Notes: generated from the letters alone by a model not told the origin. 64,000 nt of DNA from Chloranthus sessilifolius (GCA_021018995.1 CM037595.1:98359491-98423490), one strand, 5' to 3'; positions 32,501 to 42,962 are shown, counted from the stretch's first letter. Numbers and translations are program-made.

Positions 32501-35500
32501 TCAATAAAAGTAACAAAATAACGATAACTATTCAAAAGGAATAGTACATTTACTACCACTCAAGGGATAAGAATTGCGAACATGTTTAGAGAATTGACAA
32601 GTCTCACAATTAAACAAACTACTATTAAATCCATGAAAATTTTTCGGAAATAAAAGTTTCAAACGACTAATATGAGGATGACCACAGCGGGAGTGCCACA
32701 ATCTAGCTTCGTCCATAGAAACTGCCATAGTTGCAGCAGGAGATGCACCACGCAAATCTTGAAAGAGGTAGAGTCCCTTCTCTTCAGTACCACGACCAAG
32801 GATCGTCCTCGATGTCAGGTCCTGGAAAACACAATATGATGGAAAGAATGTCACACTACAATGTAAGGAATTGGTAATTTTACTGACAGATAATAGATTC
32901 ATAGGCATGTTAGGAACTAAAAGAGTAGAGTCAAGGGACAAAGTGCCTAATTGAACACTCCCCTTGCCCTTTACAAGGGATCCATCAGTAATGCGAATAT
33001 GAATAGAATCAGAAAGAGTAGACACTGATGAAAATAAATCTGTCACACCAGACATATGGTCTGTAGCCTCAGAATCGATGATCCATGGGAATGAGATGAT
33101 GAGGTCACATGTGTAGACCCATAGGTACCTGACACAGCTATGTGGGAGGAAGATGTCTATCCCTGTGTTACCGTCATGTGCTGAAGGCGGCCCTGGAGAT
33201 CCCGAAGCTCTCTCTGTAAGCTCTGAAAATCAGATGGAGGAGGAGCTAAAGTAGGAGGGATACTCTGACCACCAACTGGATTAGAAGTTTCCTCAATGGA
33301 GGACTAGAATGCACGACCTGGAAGGAATTTCGGTTTCTCATATAATTCTCAGCATCTTTCTCTGGTATGACCCTTCTTGCGATAATGAGAGCACAATAAT
33401 TTCTTTCTTTCTTCATGGGAGAGGCCCCCACGACCTCCACGACCACCACCTCTACCACCAGATTTTCCTCCACCACGACCAAAAAAAGTGAAGGATGGTA
33501 AGGCAGATCTCTCAGATACATCACTACTAGGAATCTGCATAAACTGTTGCCTACTCTCTTCATGCTGAAGGAGGGCATACACGGTACTAAGTGGAGGACA
33601 CTCCTCTTTGTTTAGAATATTTGATTTAGCATTCTCATATTCAGGTTTAACCCCCTTGAGGAAGTCAAACACTCTCCTCCTTTCAGTACTTTTACTAGCC
33701 TTGCTGACACACGAGCTGCATAGTTCTTCTTCTTGATACTGGGCTAGTTCATCCCACAAACTCCGCATTTGGGTGTAATACTCTCCAATAGTCTTATCAC
33801 CTTGCTTCAGAGTATTAATTTTGTCACTAACTTGAAACATTTTTGCGAGATTTTGTTTCTGCGAAAACGCATCCCGCACAACCTCCCATAATTGTTTAAC
33901 ATCACTGGCATACAAAAAAGAATCACTAATGTCTGGTTGCATTGAGTGTAGCAGTCATGTCATGACAGTTAGATTGTCACTTTCCCAATTAGCAGACTTA
34001 GGATCATCTTCTTTGGGTTTTGGGATAGTCCCGTAAGTGTAACCCAATTTTTTCTTCATCCCTAAGTACATAGCAGCAGACCGTGACCACGAAAGATAAT
34101 TGGCCCCATTCAATTTCTTCGTTGTAATTTGCAAGTTGTGAGAGATATCTCCCCCACCAACGATCCTGAATTTAATCTCGTTCATGATCAAGTGATGCCA
34201 AAATCAAAGTAATTCAAAAAATGGAAGACCCACAACTTCCAACCAGGGAGAATGCCTACACAGGCTTTTCAACCAACAAAAATTTGTGTCCCCACCAAAA
34301 CAGCACCAAGGGCCGATTTAGACATTAAATCAACATCTGTTGTCCACAAATTGAATCACCTCAACCTGGACAACCAAACCAATGCTCACAATAACCATAA
34401 AAGGAGAATAAAATTTTTCTGTGGCAACCAAAAAACAGCAATAATCTTTTTGCGGCAAGGAGAAATTCTGGGCGCAAAATTGGGTTACACAACCCCATCA
34501 GTGGTTCTACAGCCTCCTCATAACCAAGAGATATTTACCAGGAAATTCAGCATCCCCATCAGACCTAAAACTCCATAAACAATTCATATCAGTGGTCGAT
34601 CCCAACTAAATAAGTAAATAAAGTGTATACGAGCAACTCAGAAACTTCAATCGAAATGAATACTCACAAAAAAACTCACAATTCTGATCGTTGCAATGCA
34701 TTTTCAGACACATCGGACGATGTTTTCGACGATTCCGGTGACCACCATGTCTACCATCGATTCCAAACAATCTCAGTCACAATATTTCTCAGTGTGACTG
34801 AGATTTACATCATAAGGAGCAGATAAGGTGTTAGAAACTTTGGAAGAACAAGAACCAGCCGATCCAAGGAAGAAGATGAAGAAGGGGGCCTCTAGATGAG
34901 AGACTTAGAGACCTCGGATGCTCTCAGTCCAGGAGACAAAGTTGCTCCACTTGTAAATCCGACCAAAACCCTGTGATTTCCGACCTGTTTCAGTGAAGTT
35001 TCGGCAGGAGGGCTTGCGCCCACATGACGCCAGCGGTACTAATGATGTCAGCAGTCGAAGACGAAAGCGTGGAAAAATGGCTTTGATACCATGACAAAAC
35101 CGTAATTAGGGTTAGGGTTTAGTAAAAGAGAGGAGGAAGAAGAAGAAGAAGAAGAAAGATATTAGGGTTGAGTCAATGTAACCCAAATCCCAATACAAAA
35201 TATTATTTATACCATCTTGGCATGTTCACATATTTCATGGTTCAAGACTTAAGTGAATTGTATACAGCTTAAATCCCACTTAACTACACACACCCCCAAA
35301 GTTACTTACTGCACCCATATAATAGAATTAACATCTCCAACAACCGGTGATATCCACATATTACAACTATAGTATTTGAGGTATCATATAATGATCCATA
35401 CAACCAAAATACATGAAAAAGACAAAACTGTCTTGATAGGACAATAATGAGCTCATTACAACACTAACAAGAGGAAAACTTGGTGCAGAAAATCTTCCTT

Positions 35501-38500
35501 GAGTAGGTGAAAATCCTGGATGAGTCATGCCATATACATCAATTCTTATATGGGAGAATTGCTTCAATCTTCCCATCAAAACACGTGGGGAATGATGTGT
35601 ATGATAACACCAAATAATATGTGATTGCTTGATCTTTATACATATTTATAGTTATAAATGTTGTCTTTGTAAGGGAATTCCCGAAGTTAGAAATGTTCTA
35701 TCTATTTAGGAACCGTTTCTTATTAGTTGGTTTTTATCTCTTAACTAGGAAACCTTGCTTATGTGAGAGGGAGAGAGAGGGGAGAAATGTGAGAGGTAGA
35801 GAGGGGAGAAGAGAACATATATGGTCAATTAGAAAGAGAATCTTGAGTACAAATTCTCTCTTCCGTTTTTCAACTTCTAATATAGATAACGTCCTAGTAC
35901 ATAAAACCAATATTGTTCCATGTATTAGAGAGCAATTGAAGAGGAATCAAGTATTGGTTGATACTGATACGTATCGGTTTCAAAGGAAACCGAAACTAAT
36001 ATTGCTACCAGTATCCGTATCAGGGTGGTATCAGCTGTTACTGCCCTTTTTATTATTATTTGGAAAAAAAAATCTTGGTATCAGCCTATACATTTCAGTA
36101 TCTGTCCAAAGAGTGGCTGATATTGATCTGATACTCCCATTTAATTTCTTGTCCAAGGTTCATGAACTAGGGGTGAAAAATATCTCAGCTGTCCAAGTGG
36201 TTAGTCAGCACTTTGATAGTGATCGTGTTTTCTAGCGTATGAAAAACTTGAACTTTTTCTAGTGGACTTAACACCTGCATGTCAAAGCATTTAGTTAATC
36301 CATCTACAATTATTCTTCGTTGGTAACAAGCGAAATGTTCTTCAATAAACAGAAGTGCTAAAGCAAGTTGCTTAGTCACCTACGCTACAAAAAAATGGAT
36401 TTTCTTTTGGAAATAAGAGATACGATATCTACATATTAGTTACACTTACATGGGCAAGCATATAGTGGCATCCCATATATTTCAATTCATATTTATAATT
36501 TTCTTAATTCAATAAACAAATGATGCACTAATCGAGTAGGTTTGGTGCGGAAGTCCCAAACAAGGAAAACCTTAAATAGAGATTAAAAATTATCGGGGAG
36601 GACAAATACAACTGTTAAACTCTTCTATCTATTCTAATCCCACTTTCAGATCCTAGCGCCTGATTTTTAGGCCAATACCCTTTTCCTTTCTTTGGAGCCC
36701 TTGAGAATATCTGAAGAGCCTCAATATTGGATTTACACTGCGATGCAACTTACATTTCTTATCTAATTTCATAAATGCCTCATTGATTTGTATCCTTCCA
36801 ATTGCGAATGGTGTGATTATAAAAACAAATGCAGGAATATTATTATTTCCCGTTTCAATACTACGATGATAAAGTCATTATCTAATTTAGTTTATCTGTT
36901 ATTTCAGATTCGAGCGATTGAATTTGAAAACCAATGCAGGGAGAATGAAAGTTGTCGGAGTTATATTGGGGGTCATTGGGTCTATAATTATTAGCACCTA
37001 CAAGGGCAAGACATTCAATGTACAACTATCTCATTACACCCCGCATGGCCCCATCCCCATAAAACAGGAAAAGGGAAATTTTGCAAGTGGCTTAATAATG
37101 TTGATCGTTAGTTGCGCAAGCCTTTCATTGTGGTATTTAGTCCAGGTATATATGCATACAAGAAATCGAACTGCTGTTGGTGATAGATAACAACGAATTT
37201 AGATCAAAATTTTACGAAGTTGAGTGTTTTGAATTTTTTTTTCCTTTCAATTGAGGTGAACACAATCAGTTCTCTCATAATGAGTGTTTATGTATTATGA
37301 CAGGTTCAACTGTTGAATGTTTACCCTGCAAAGCTTCGGGCCACTACATTAATGAACATGGTTGGATTCCTGCAATCAGCCATCTTGGGCTTGATACTAA
37401 CTAGGGGTGAGGGTGCTCCATGGAGACTTAAGTGGGATCTGCAGTTATGGTCTATATTATACGCTGTAAGATAGTCATGATCTGAACCTTGTCTCAATTT
37501 TTGTCTCAATCATCATCATTTGTGACTTAGCAACAATTGGAAAAATTATGTAATGGTTTCAGAAATTGTTATTAATCCTTCCAACTTTAATTGACCTTTG
37601 ATTAGACTGGCATGTGCCATAAAGCTCTGAATTCAAATTTGGTCGACCCTACCTGATTTTTTGCCCGCACCGACAGGTCATGTTTATGTGCCTGACCTGG
37701 TAAAATATCAGGTTGTGTCGGGTATCAGATCAACCCGTCCTGTTGACAGCCCTACCTTCGATACATAGATGGCCATTGCGTCAATAATACTCTCTGACTA
37801 GGTGCACCTTTGGGATATCTCAAAGTGCGACTATTGCCTCCATGTGAGGGGCACAGGGAGCCTGCATAAACTGACAGACAATAGTGACAGTCTACGGGAT
37901 GTCTACCTTTGTAATTGTTGGGTAAATCAGTTTCCCTACCAGCCTCTGATTTTTATCTTGATCTTCTAGTGACCCTTCTTGGTTAACAACTAATTTGAGT
38001 TTGTCATCCATAGGTGTATCAGCTAGTTTTGCTCCTAACACTGATCTTGTTTGTAACAACTAATCAGATTCATGATGTTTCAAAATGAAGTTGACTAGGT
38101 TTTCTTCTTAAGCTCTTCACGAAATCATCTAGGTCTATCAGGGGTATTTTAATGATGTCACAGATGTGGTAAAATAAACAAAATACCTTTGGTTGGCTTA
38201 TTTGATTTTGCAGAAAGGTTTGGGAGCCCTTGGCATTTACTACCAACATTATGATTCTGTTATTTATAAAAGGAAAATCACAATTTATATTTATTTAAAA
38301 TTTGATACTTGTTATCCACAGGGAGTGACAGCATCAGCAATGATGTTCTGGTTGGTGTCATGGGCTGTCGCACGGAAAGGCCCAGCCTACCCCTCGATGT
38401 TCAATCCACTTGCTTCGATTTTCGTGATACTTATCGAATCTCTTTTTATGGATGGAGAATTGTCCGTAGGGAGGTTCGTATTTTCTTTCTTTTGGAAAGG

Positions 38501-39450
38501 GTTGTAAAGACATTGTAGTCTTCATAAAGAATAAATTCACGTTGTCCAACCTTGAAAATGGTATCTACGTCTAATTTTTGAAGCATTTAACTGTTAAATA
38601 TTGAGCATAAAAGGTGGTGTACAATTCATATTTTTCATACGAATATGTGATACTTATGGTTAAAAGTTCTGGCTGGTCACAAACAGAAGACTTCCATTCC
38701 AAAATTTGAGGAATTGTCCTCATTTACCATGATGCATTCTGGCTGGTCACAAACAGAAGACTTCCATTCCAAAATTTGAGGAATTGTCCTCATTTACCAT
38801 GATGCATTAAACTTTGTGTATAACTATCACACATTAATTATAATGAGAGGTTAATGGACAAATTCTGCTGGCAGATCCAAAGCCCATTCTTCATTCTCTG
38901 ACCCATTAGAATTTTTTCTTATAAGCATCACATATATGAGATGCTAAACACAAATTTGGTAGCAACTTACAAGTAACACCCTATTAATATGTAGATATAT
39001 ATGAAAAGCCATTTTACTGACCATGTTGGGAGCAGATGGTAGCACCATAAAACTTACCTATATTTGAGTGACATTGTTACAACGGATGCAGAAAGTCCGT
39101 TCATTTCCTTCATAGTGGCTTCAACTGTTTTTGGTCAACATCTTAGCATCTTCAACTCTTGGAATGCATATAACAAATATAGGATGTCATGTGGCAGAAA
39201 AATATATCGCGGTGGCACTATTAGATAAAATATTAAATGATACATTGTTAGACTTCTATCAAGTATATGTTATCAAAATACATACATATAATTCTCCTTC
39301 TCTAACCCTGATTTTGAATGTGAATGCAGTTTACTGGGCACGTTTATTATTATAGTAGGGTTGTATGCCTTTCTATGGGGCAAAGGAAGGGAGCCTTCTC
39401 CAGCTATTTCTGCTGCTGTCAACAATTCCACTGTTGCTACAGAAACCTGA
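19736..39450 (+). CDS. WAT1-related (EamA/DMT, nodulin MtN21 family) transporter, 7 exons
   Basis: Exons: 19736-19932, 20061-20120, 26267-26383, 36908-37145, 37304-37465, 38322-38473 and 39330-39450. All junctions are GT-AG, and the sum is 1047 nt: 348 residues and TGA, in one frame. The protein has about ten membrane spans and two EamA repeats (about residues 12-150 and 178-330). Diagnostic blocks are [79 protein letters not shown] and [20 protein letters not shown]. Family members sit in the plasma membrane or tonoplast; WAT1 itself exports auxin from the vacuole, but the substrate here is unknown. Two ATGs are adjacent at 19736 and 19739, and the N-terminus has the usual family length. Introns 2 (6.1 kb) and 3 (10.5 kb) are filled with transposons, yet no exon is damaged, so the gene is probably functional. 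Expression is not shown by sequence. Confidence 0.9.
20148..20512. mobile_element. Hairpin element H copy in WAT1 intron 2
   Basis: AAAGTACCTTTAAATTCACC at the left mirrors GGTGAATTTAAAAGTACCC at the right; GCTTTGAATCATGTGTTGAA is partly mirrored by ATCTCTATCATCTAATTCAA. Confidence 0.6.
21585..21775 (-). mobile_element. tRNA-derived SINE
   Basis: On the minus strand it begins GGGGTGTTGGCACAATGGCC (box A-like TTGGCACAATGG). After about 30 bp comes box B-like GAGTTTGAATCTCA, then about 110 bp of unrelated body and a poly-A-like end (T run at 21586-21592 on plus). The head folds poorly as a tRNA, so it is a retroposon, not a tRNA gene. Confidence 0.65.
21971..22093. mobile_element. hAT-type MITE, GGCCGAAATTT motif class
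   Basis: A 123-bp element starting CAAGGATCAAAAT and ending ATTTTGATCCTTA, flanked by the exact 8-bp repeat GTTGGATC (21963-21970 and 22094-22101). Interior motifs are GGCCGAAAAT, GGCCAAAATTTCGG and GAACCGAAAC. Confidence 0.8.
22794..22925. repeat. MITE with TGTGTTTGG-type ends in intron 2
   Basis: GGTGTGTTTGGGATTG at the left mirrors CAACCAAACACAGACC at the right. The internal AAAGAGCA and TTAAATTGTTCTTTTAA link it to 12883-13106. Confidence 0.55.
24605..25050. mobile_element. Hairpin element H, full-length copy in intron 2
   Basis: GTACGTCTCTTCGTGCTCAC at the left mirrors GTGTGAGCAGAGGTACGC at the right; GACCACTTAAAAATTGATGA mirrors ATTTTGAAGTGGTC. The inner arms GACGGTAAGCTTTTTATTTC and AATAAAAAACCGACCATC also pair. 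The open frame at 24949-25155 is a by-product of this repeat. Confidence 0.7.
26616..26676. repeat. (TA)n microsatellite in intron 3
   Basis: About 29 TA units followed by TTTA repeats and a T run, which also forms the A-rich tail of the SINE beside it. Confidence 0.9.
26690..26868 (-). mobile_element. tRNA-derived SINE, same family as 29232-29446
   Basis: The minus strand reads TAGCGCAACTGGTATACTC (box A), then AGGTTGTGGGTGCAGGTC (box B region), then GTGCTGCACCAAAAACGG and a body shared with the SINE at 29232 (AGTTTGCACAAGCACTACAT), ending in a T run on plus. Confidence 0.7.
26870..29231. other. Unassigned intron 3 sequence
   Basis: No exon or known family was recognised. About 28.15-29.2 kb has more balanced composition on the minus strand, with a GAGAGGAAGGACATTAGAAA-type unit repeated near 29100 and 29155. 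The longest frame there (28154-28471, minus, 105 residues) begins with a hydrophobic stretch but has no family signature. It may be the non-coding part of an unrecognised retroelement. Confidence 0.35.
29232..29446 (-). mobile_element. tRNA-derived SINE abutting the Copia B LTR
   Basis: The minus strand reads GCGTGTTAGCTCAACTGGTA (box A TAGCTCAACTGG). Then comes AGGTCGTGGGTTCTAATCCC (box B GGTTCTAATCC), a body shared with 26690-26868 (TGCTGCACCAAATACGGATC, GGGATGTCTATGCCGTAGGG) and an A-rich tail. The tRNA head stops exactly where the Copia LTR begins at 29447. Confidence 0.75.
29447..29724 (-). repeat. Copia B 3' LTR
   Basis: 278 bp; on minus it runs from TGTTGGAGATGTTAATTC to GTTTTGTCA. 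It has a longer GAA run than the 5' LTR. Confidence 0.9.
29732..30678 (-). pseudogene. Copia B RT end and RNase H, split by a 199-bp palindrome
   Basis: 30343-30678 reads [37 protein letters not shown] and [10 protein letters not shown]. After the insertion the frame resumes as [20 protein letters not shown], a stop, then [17 protein letters not shown] and, to 29732, [14 protein letters not shown] and [11 protein letters not shown]. These are the standard Copia RNase H motifs in order. Confidence 0.85.
30183..30381. mobile_element. 199-bp palindromic insertion in Copia B RNase H
   Basis: Two 75-bp arms (30183-30257 and 30307-30381), nearly perfect reverse complements, run GACGGCCTCATTAATCTGTG to GCCTTCTTGC; the loop is about 49 bp. 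It interrupts the RNase H frame between ADWAG and SLND. Flanks AGACCCG and ACATCCG may be a decayed target duplication. No relative was seen elsewhere in the window. GC content is higher than the surroundings. Confidence 0.75.
30733..32559 (-). pseudogene. Copia B integrase core and reverse transcriptase (608-residue open frame)
   Basis: Integrase core: [17 protein letters not shown], then [13 protein letters not shown], where the family's second catalytic Asp (SDNGGEY) is Asn, then [20 protein letters not shown]. Reverse transcriptase: [74 protein letters not shown] and the catalytic [11 protein letters not shown]. The long frame survives, but upstream gag/protease parts are in other frames and a stop lies downstream near 30700, so it cannot make a whole polyprotein. 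Confidence 0.9.
32528..33105 (-). pseudogene. Copia B protease and integrase zinc-binding region
   Basis: Near 33060-33100 it reads [13 protein letters not shown]. The family active site is DSGATDHM, so the glycine after DS is replaced by Glu. Then come [20 protein letters not shown] and the HHCC zinc domain ([26 protein letters not shown]). A frameshift separates it from the integrase core. Confidence 0.85.
33246..34191 (-). pseudogene. Copia B gag remnant
   Basis: 34191-33955 starts [14 protein letters not shown] and contains [19 protein letters not shown], the usual start of a Copia UBN2-type gag. A TGA stop after NLTVMT interrupts it, then [16 protein letters not shown] and [20 protein letters not shown] continue to 33349. 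Near the end [14 protein letters not shown] is the CCHC knuckle with its second Cys replaced by Tyr. The Gly-rich stretch before it (33430-33480) is typical of gag. Confidence 0.85.
34192..35078 (-). other. Copia B 5' leader
   Basis: The non-coding internal stretch between primer-binding site and gag. No frame with a family signature on either strand. Confidence 0.6.
35092..35342 (-). repeat. Copia B 5' LTR
   Basis: 251 bp; TG...CA ends, directly followed on minus by the primer-binding site at 35079-35091. Confidence 0.9.
35945..36185. repeat. GATACGTATCGG-class MITE, degraded, in intron 3
   Basis: CAAGTATTGGTTGATACTG at the left and several CGTATCGGT/GGTATCAG motifs inside; the probable right end TTTCTTG is near 36155. 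No exact target duplication seen. Confidence 0.5.
37640..37765. repeat. Remnant of GGGTCGGG-type hAT-like element in intron 5
   Basis: It contains GGTCGACCCTACCTGA, CCTGACCTGG, GTCGGGTATC and ends GTTGACAGCCCTA, like the element at 14322. Only part of the element is recognisable. Confidence 0.45.
38667..38806. repeat. Perfect 70-bp tandem duplication in intron 6
   Basis: TTCTGGCTGGTCACAAACAG starts at 38667 and again at 38737, and the two 70-bp units look identical. Probably recent. Confidence 0.9.
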
Positions 39451-39640
39451 GGTAGGAGACTAGGCAAGTAATTAGTTCATTGCCAGTCTTTAAAAGACTA
39501 CATGGGGTTTAGGCTCATTATATTTAAGTTGAGATTTGTAATATTCATATAAGAGCTGTTGGGTCATCTATATTTTGCATGTTGCATTGTGGTCACAATC
39601 TCTGATTTCTAGGCGGCATATCATCATTTAGATGGGACTT

Positions 39641-39981
39641 AGGGCTGCAGATTGGTTGAGTTTATCCGATGGATTGAGTAACCCAACCCGCCTTGTCGAG
39701 TTTGGGTTCAAAATGCTTCTCAGCCTGTTATTAAACAGATGGGGTTCGGGTCAAATTTTTTTGACCCGAACCCTACCTGACTGGATCTGATGTGACCCAA
39801 TTCCTTACCTGGTATTTTGAACTAAGCTGGCTAAATGCGACCCGCTTGACCCGGCCTGAGTTTTTGCTAATTGGGCCGATTTAGGTGTGAGTTAAGGGTT
39901 AAGTACATGGTCGGGTCAGATTTTAGCTGAGGTTAACCGGGTTGACCCTAACCTGACCCGATTTGACCCATTTGCAACCGT
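39641..39981. repeat. hAT-like element rich in GGGTCGGGT motifs, downstream of WAT1
   Basis: It starts AGGGCTGCAGATTGG and ends near TTTGCAACC, with dense ACCCGACC / GGGTTGACCC motifs. It lies within 200 bp of the WAT1-related stop, so it may sit in or next to the 3' UTR. Confidence 0.5.
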
Positions 39982-40820
39982 AATGGGTTTCAACCCAAAA
40001 GTCATGCTGATCGGAGTATCCAACCATCCAACCAAAGCACATTTCATTCATTAAATTTTGAACCACGATCCATTTACACTTTTAACTGTCCATGTCCTAA
40101 AAGCTCTTGATCAAACAGTCAGTTTTTGGGTGTCTCCCATCTACATGATGCCAATTAAGTGGACATCAGATTGGTAACCATGTGTAGACACCAATGCTTG
40201 AAAGGGAGTCTTCAATTTATCAAACCTAAAACATCCCATCATGATCACACTACTCAATCCTTCTTCAAAAGGGCCAACTTATATTAGAAAATGACCATAT
40301 ATCACGTGTAACATATATGTGTGTAACACAAGGTGCATCTAATGCAGATTTTGTAGGCAGAATTGTGGATGTTGACTCTGTTTGACTTTTCAATTCATGT
40401 TTGACTGCAAACTTTTCTAATATATCCCAATAATAATACCATTTTTTTTTTCCTCCTAAGATAGTCCTAATAAAAACTGTCATTTTGGTAAGAGGATCGA
40501 ATGCTCAACACCTTCCCTCTCTATCACCAAAGTCATTTCCTATATCTTAAGTACGGTCTGGTTTTGTTGGAGTTATTTCATATCTTTATAGGTTTCTTCG
40601 CTTCCTTTTTAAGTTATTTGGAAAACCTCTTAGAAGTTGGTATGCACAACAACCCACCTTAACTTGATTCACGAGTTTAGGGTGACCAATGGTCTTGAGT
40701 CCATCTCTCATCTTTAGTATGTCGATGATACTTTATTATTCTGTGACGCCAACTATGGTGATCTTTTGTGTGCAAAATTTGTCCTATGGTTGTTCAAGAT
40801 GGTTTTCTTTCAAAAAGTCA
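39982..40820. other. No gene or recognised repeat
   Basis: AT-rich spacer. TATCACGTGTAACATATATG near 40295 resembles ATCACGTGATACGTGATTGT near 42280, but nothing further is clear. Confidence 0.35.
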
Positions 40821-40829
40821 ACATAGCTA

Positions 40830-42235
40830 AATCTTACTGAATGGGTTGTTCAAGTGGAGAATGATGTAGCTGTTGCTTTAGCTGAGTATTTTGGATGCAG
40901 ATGAGAGAAGTTGCCTTCCAAAATCTCCTCATTTATTGTTTATTCATGCACTATTGCCTGGATGGGTTTGTTAACAGGTTGGAAAGTACCATGAGGAGTG
41001 GAGTTTTCTATGGATTGGTGGATCCGAGTAGAAGATAATTCACTGAAAAAACTGGGATGTGGCTTGTTTTCCAAACGACTAGGTCCTTCTAGGAAAAGCA
41101 AAATGGTCTAGGGCATCTAGGAGAGGATCTTGGAGGCTTATGGATGATGGTTCTTTCATCAAAATATGTGATGTCCTTGAGGTGTACTTTCCAGAAAAGC
41201 AACAATTAGAGTTGTGGCTTTTCAGGAGACAGGATCATTTTTTGGTGTCACATCTAGTTGGGGGGAATCATTGATTTTTTTTTTCTCAATCCAAGATTGT
41301 GTCGGTACCTCCTCGATGATTCCACTATGGAACATTCCTCTTCGGAGAAATCTTCGCGATAGCGAAGTGCGTGATCTTATGGCTCTACTTCGAGTGCTTG
41401 TTTTACAGAGGGCTGACAAGTGCAAATAGTCCTTATAGGACAAAGGCACTATTACTGTTAGATCGTTCTATAACTTTTTGGGGAGGAGTGCTCTAATATC
41501 TCATTATTGGAGGAGCATCGGGAATCCAACTCATATCCCAGTGTTTGGTATTAGGCTGTGTTGTCCGCCCAAAAATGATTGATCGCAGGTTCAAGTCTTG
41601 AAATCAGCTACTCCAAAATGTGGGTATGGCTGCCTACAATCTACCTCTCGCTGATCCTGCTGAAAGCGGGAGCCTTGTGGAGTAGAATTCCAACAATCAA
41701 CAACCTGAGTAGAAGGGGCATGAAAATTTCGAAAAATGTCGTGTAATGGGAGTGCCAAAGTTTTTGATAATTAGTTTCTCTATTGCCTTCTTCCCCAGCT
41801 CTCTGGGAGTATTTTGTGTCTTTCTTTTTGTACGGTGGTTGCATCCTAGCCACTTGTAAACAATTTTGAGTGGAAGACGGGATCCTGCTGTTTTCTGGGT
41901 GGTTTGGGCTGAAAAAAATGGAAGAATTTTTGAAGGAAAAAGGAAGACTCTTGGGGTTATTCCAATGGATGCTACGGACTGTGTTGGAGTGAGCTGGGCA
42001 CTCCAAATTCATTGTTGGGTGAACCTGTCTTGACATCTAAGATAAATGGAAGTCAAGTTCTGGGAGAGGGACTGCTATGTAGTCGACGCTTTCTTTTTGG
42101 CATTCTTACCTACTGTTTAGTTGGTGCTGTTAATTCTGTTTATTTCTTGCTAAGTATTCGCTTAGTCTTGTTTAATTTTGTTATCTTTAATTAGATTACA
42201 CTTCTTACAAATAATAATAGAATAATAATAATGAA
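40830..42235 (+). mobile_element. LINE (L1-type) 3'-end remnant
   Basis: Broken plus-strand frames read, in order, GTITVRSFYNFLGRSAL (about 41448-41500), LWSRIPTINNLSRRGMK (about 41675-41730) and VVWAEKNGRIFEGKRK (about 41905-41950). This matches the zinc-binding C-terminal region after plant LINE reverse transcriptases. It ends in an A-rich AATAATAATAGAATAATAAT tail near 42210. It has many stops and frameshifts. Its 5' border is uncertain. Confidence 0.7.
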
Positions 42236-42645
42236 GGGAATTTGAGTGCAGCCTTTTGTCACTGTGTTTCAATGCAAGATCACGTGATACGTGATTGTGT
42301 GTTACACCACATCCTCTAAGGATTCACCCAGTCCCCTAAGGTTTTAAGGGGAAAAAATATTCTTGATCTTTTTGGCCCTTCAAATCACAAGTAAGCTAGA
42401 TGGTTTGCTAGCCAAACTTGGTGTATTGAATTCTTTTTTAGCTTTGACTCAAAATCCTATAATAGAACACCTTTTTTTTTTTTTCCCTCAAAATATGGAA
42501 GCTGATCGACATTAGGCATGTTGACTTCGCCAACTAAGACATGTGCAGCGCTGTGGTGCTATACATGCACGCACAACCCTAGGCCTCTAATAACAATAAT
42601 AATAAAACTCATAAGAGCCTGAAGGAGAGGCACTTGCTTCCCAGT

Positions 42646-42962
42646 ATGGCGGCTGTTAACGGGTCAGATATAAAATCGGGTCAGGCTCAGACCGAATCCT
42701 TTGAGCCCAAACTTGACTTAAACCTGGTCGGCCCGGCCCGGCCTTCTACCTTAATTTAATCGAGCTTACTCGTGTCGGGCTGTGTTTTGGTCGGCCTAAT
42801 GATTTTTACCCAAAAAATTAGGCCAAACGCCCGGCCTGGATATAAAACCAGGCTGGGCGCTGCATGAGTCCTTTCGAGCTTGGGCTTTTTGTGTAAGCCC
42901 AAATCTGACCCATATCATGCTGGGCCAGGCTCAGGCTGAAGCCCAACCTGTTGAATACTATC
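42646..42962. repeat. hAT-like element rich in GGCCCGGCC motifs
   Basis: Dense GGCCCGGCCCGG, GGGTCAGGCTCAG and AGGCTGAAGCCC motifs between GGCGGCTGTTAACGGG and GTTGAATACTATCCAG. A short similar patch lies at 43268-43310. No exact target duplication. Confidence 0.45.

Larger units (their letters stand above)
29447..35342 (-). mobile_element. Copia (Ty1) retrotransposon, family B, complete but dead, in WAT1 intron 3
   Basis: Reading on minus: 5' LTR (35092-35342), primer-binding site TGGTATCAAAGCC (35079-35091, initiator-Met-tRNA type), gag, protease, integrase, RT, RNase H, a GAGGGGGAG polypurine tract (29725-29733) and 3' LTR (29447-29724). The LTRs differ by about seven substitutions plus a GAA-repeat length change, by eye. 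gag has a stop, pol has frameshifts and altered catalytic residues, and RNase H is split by a palindrome. No 5-bp target duplication is seen. It lies antisense to the host gene. Confidence 0.9.
26384..36907 (+). other. WAT1-related intron 3 (10.5 kb)
   Basis: Donor GTTCGT and acceptor CTGTTATTTCAG. Contents in order: a short GGGTC-rich remnant (about 26480-26555), (TA)n, SINE, unassigned DNA, SINE, an entire antisense Copia B element, and a GATAC-type MITE. 35343-35940 and 36190-36900 hold nothing recognised apart from an AG-rich patch near 35765-35815. Confidence 0.8.

Noticed and set aside
36788..36994. Frame overlapping WAT1 exon 4 in another phase
   Set aside because: The exon from 36908 in the other phase gives the conserved family text and the correct splice phase.
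38193..38507. Frame that extends WAT1 exon 6 upstream ([11 protein letters not shown]...)
   Set aside because: The family joins ILYA directly to [10 protein letters not shown], and a good acceptor (TTATCCACAG) at 38321 gives that join; the upstream part is intron.
37466..39329. WAT1 introns 5 and 6 are both exactly 856 bp
   Set aside because: Their sequences are unrelated and intron 6 contains a 70-bp duplication, so the equal length is coincidence.
41214..42036. Frames within the LINE remnant on both strands
   Set aside because: They are fragments or antisense shadows of the decayed LINE 3' region.
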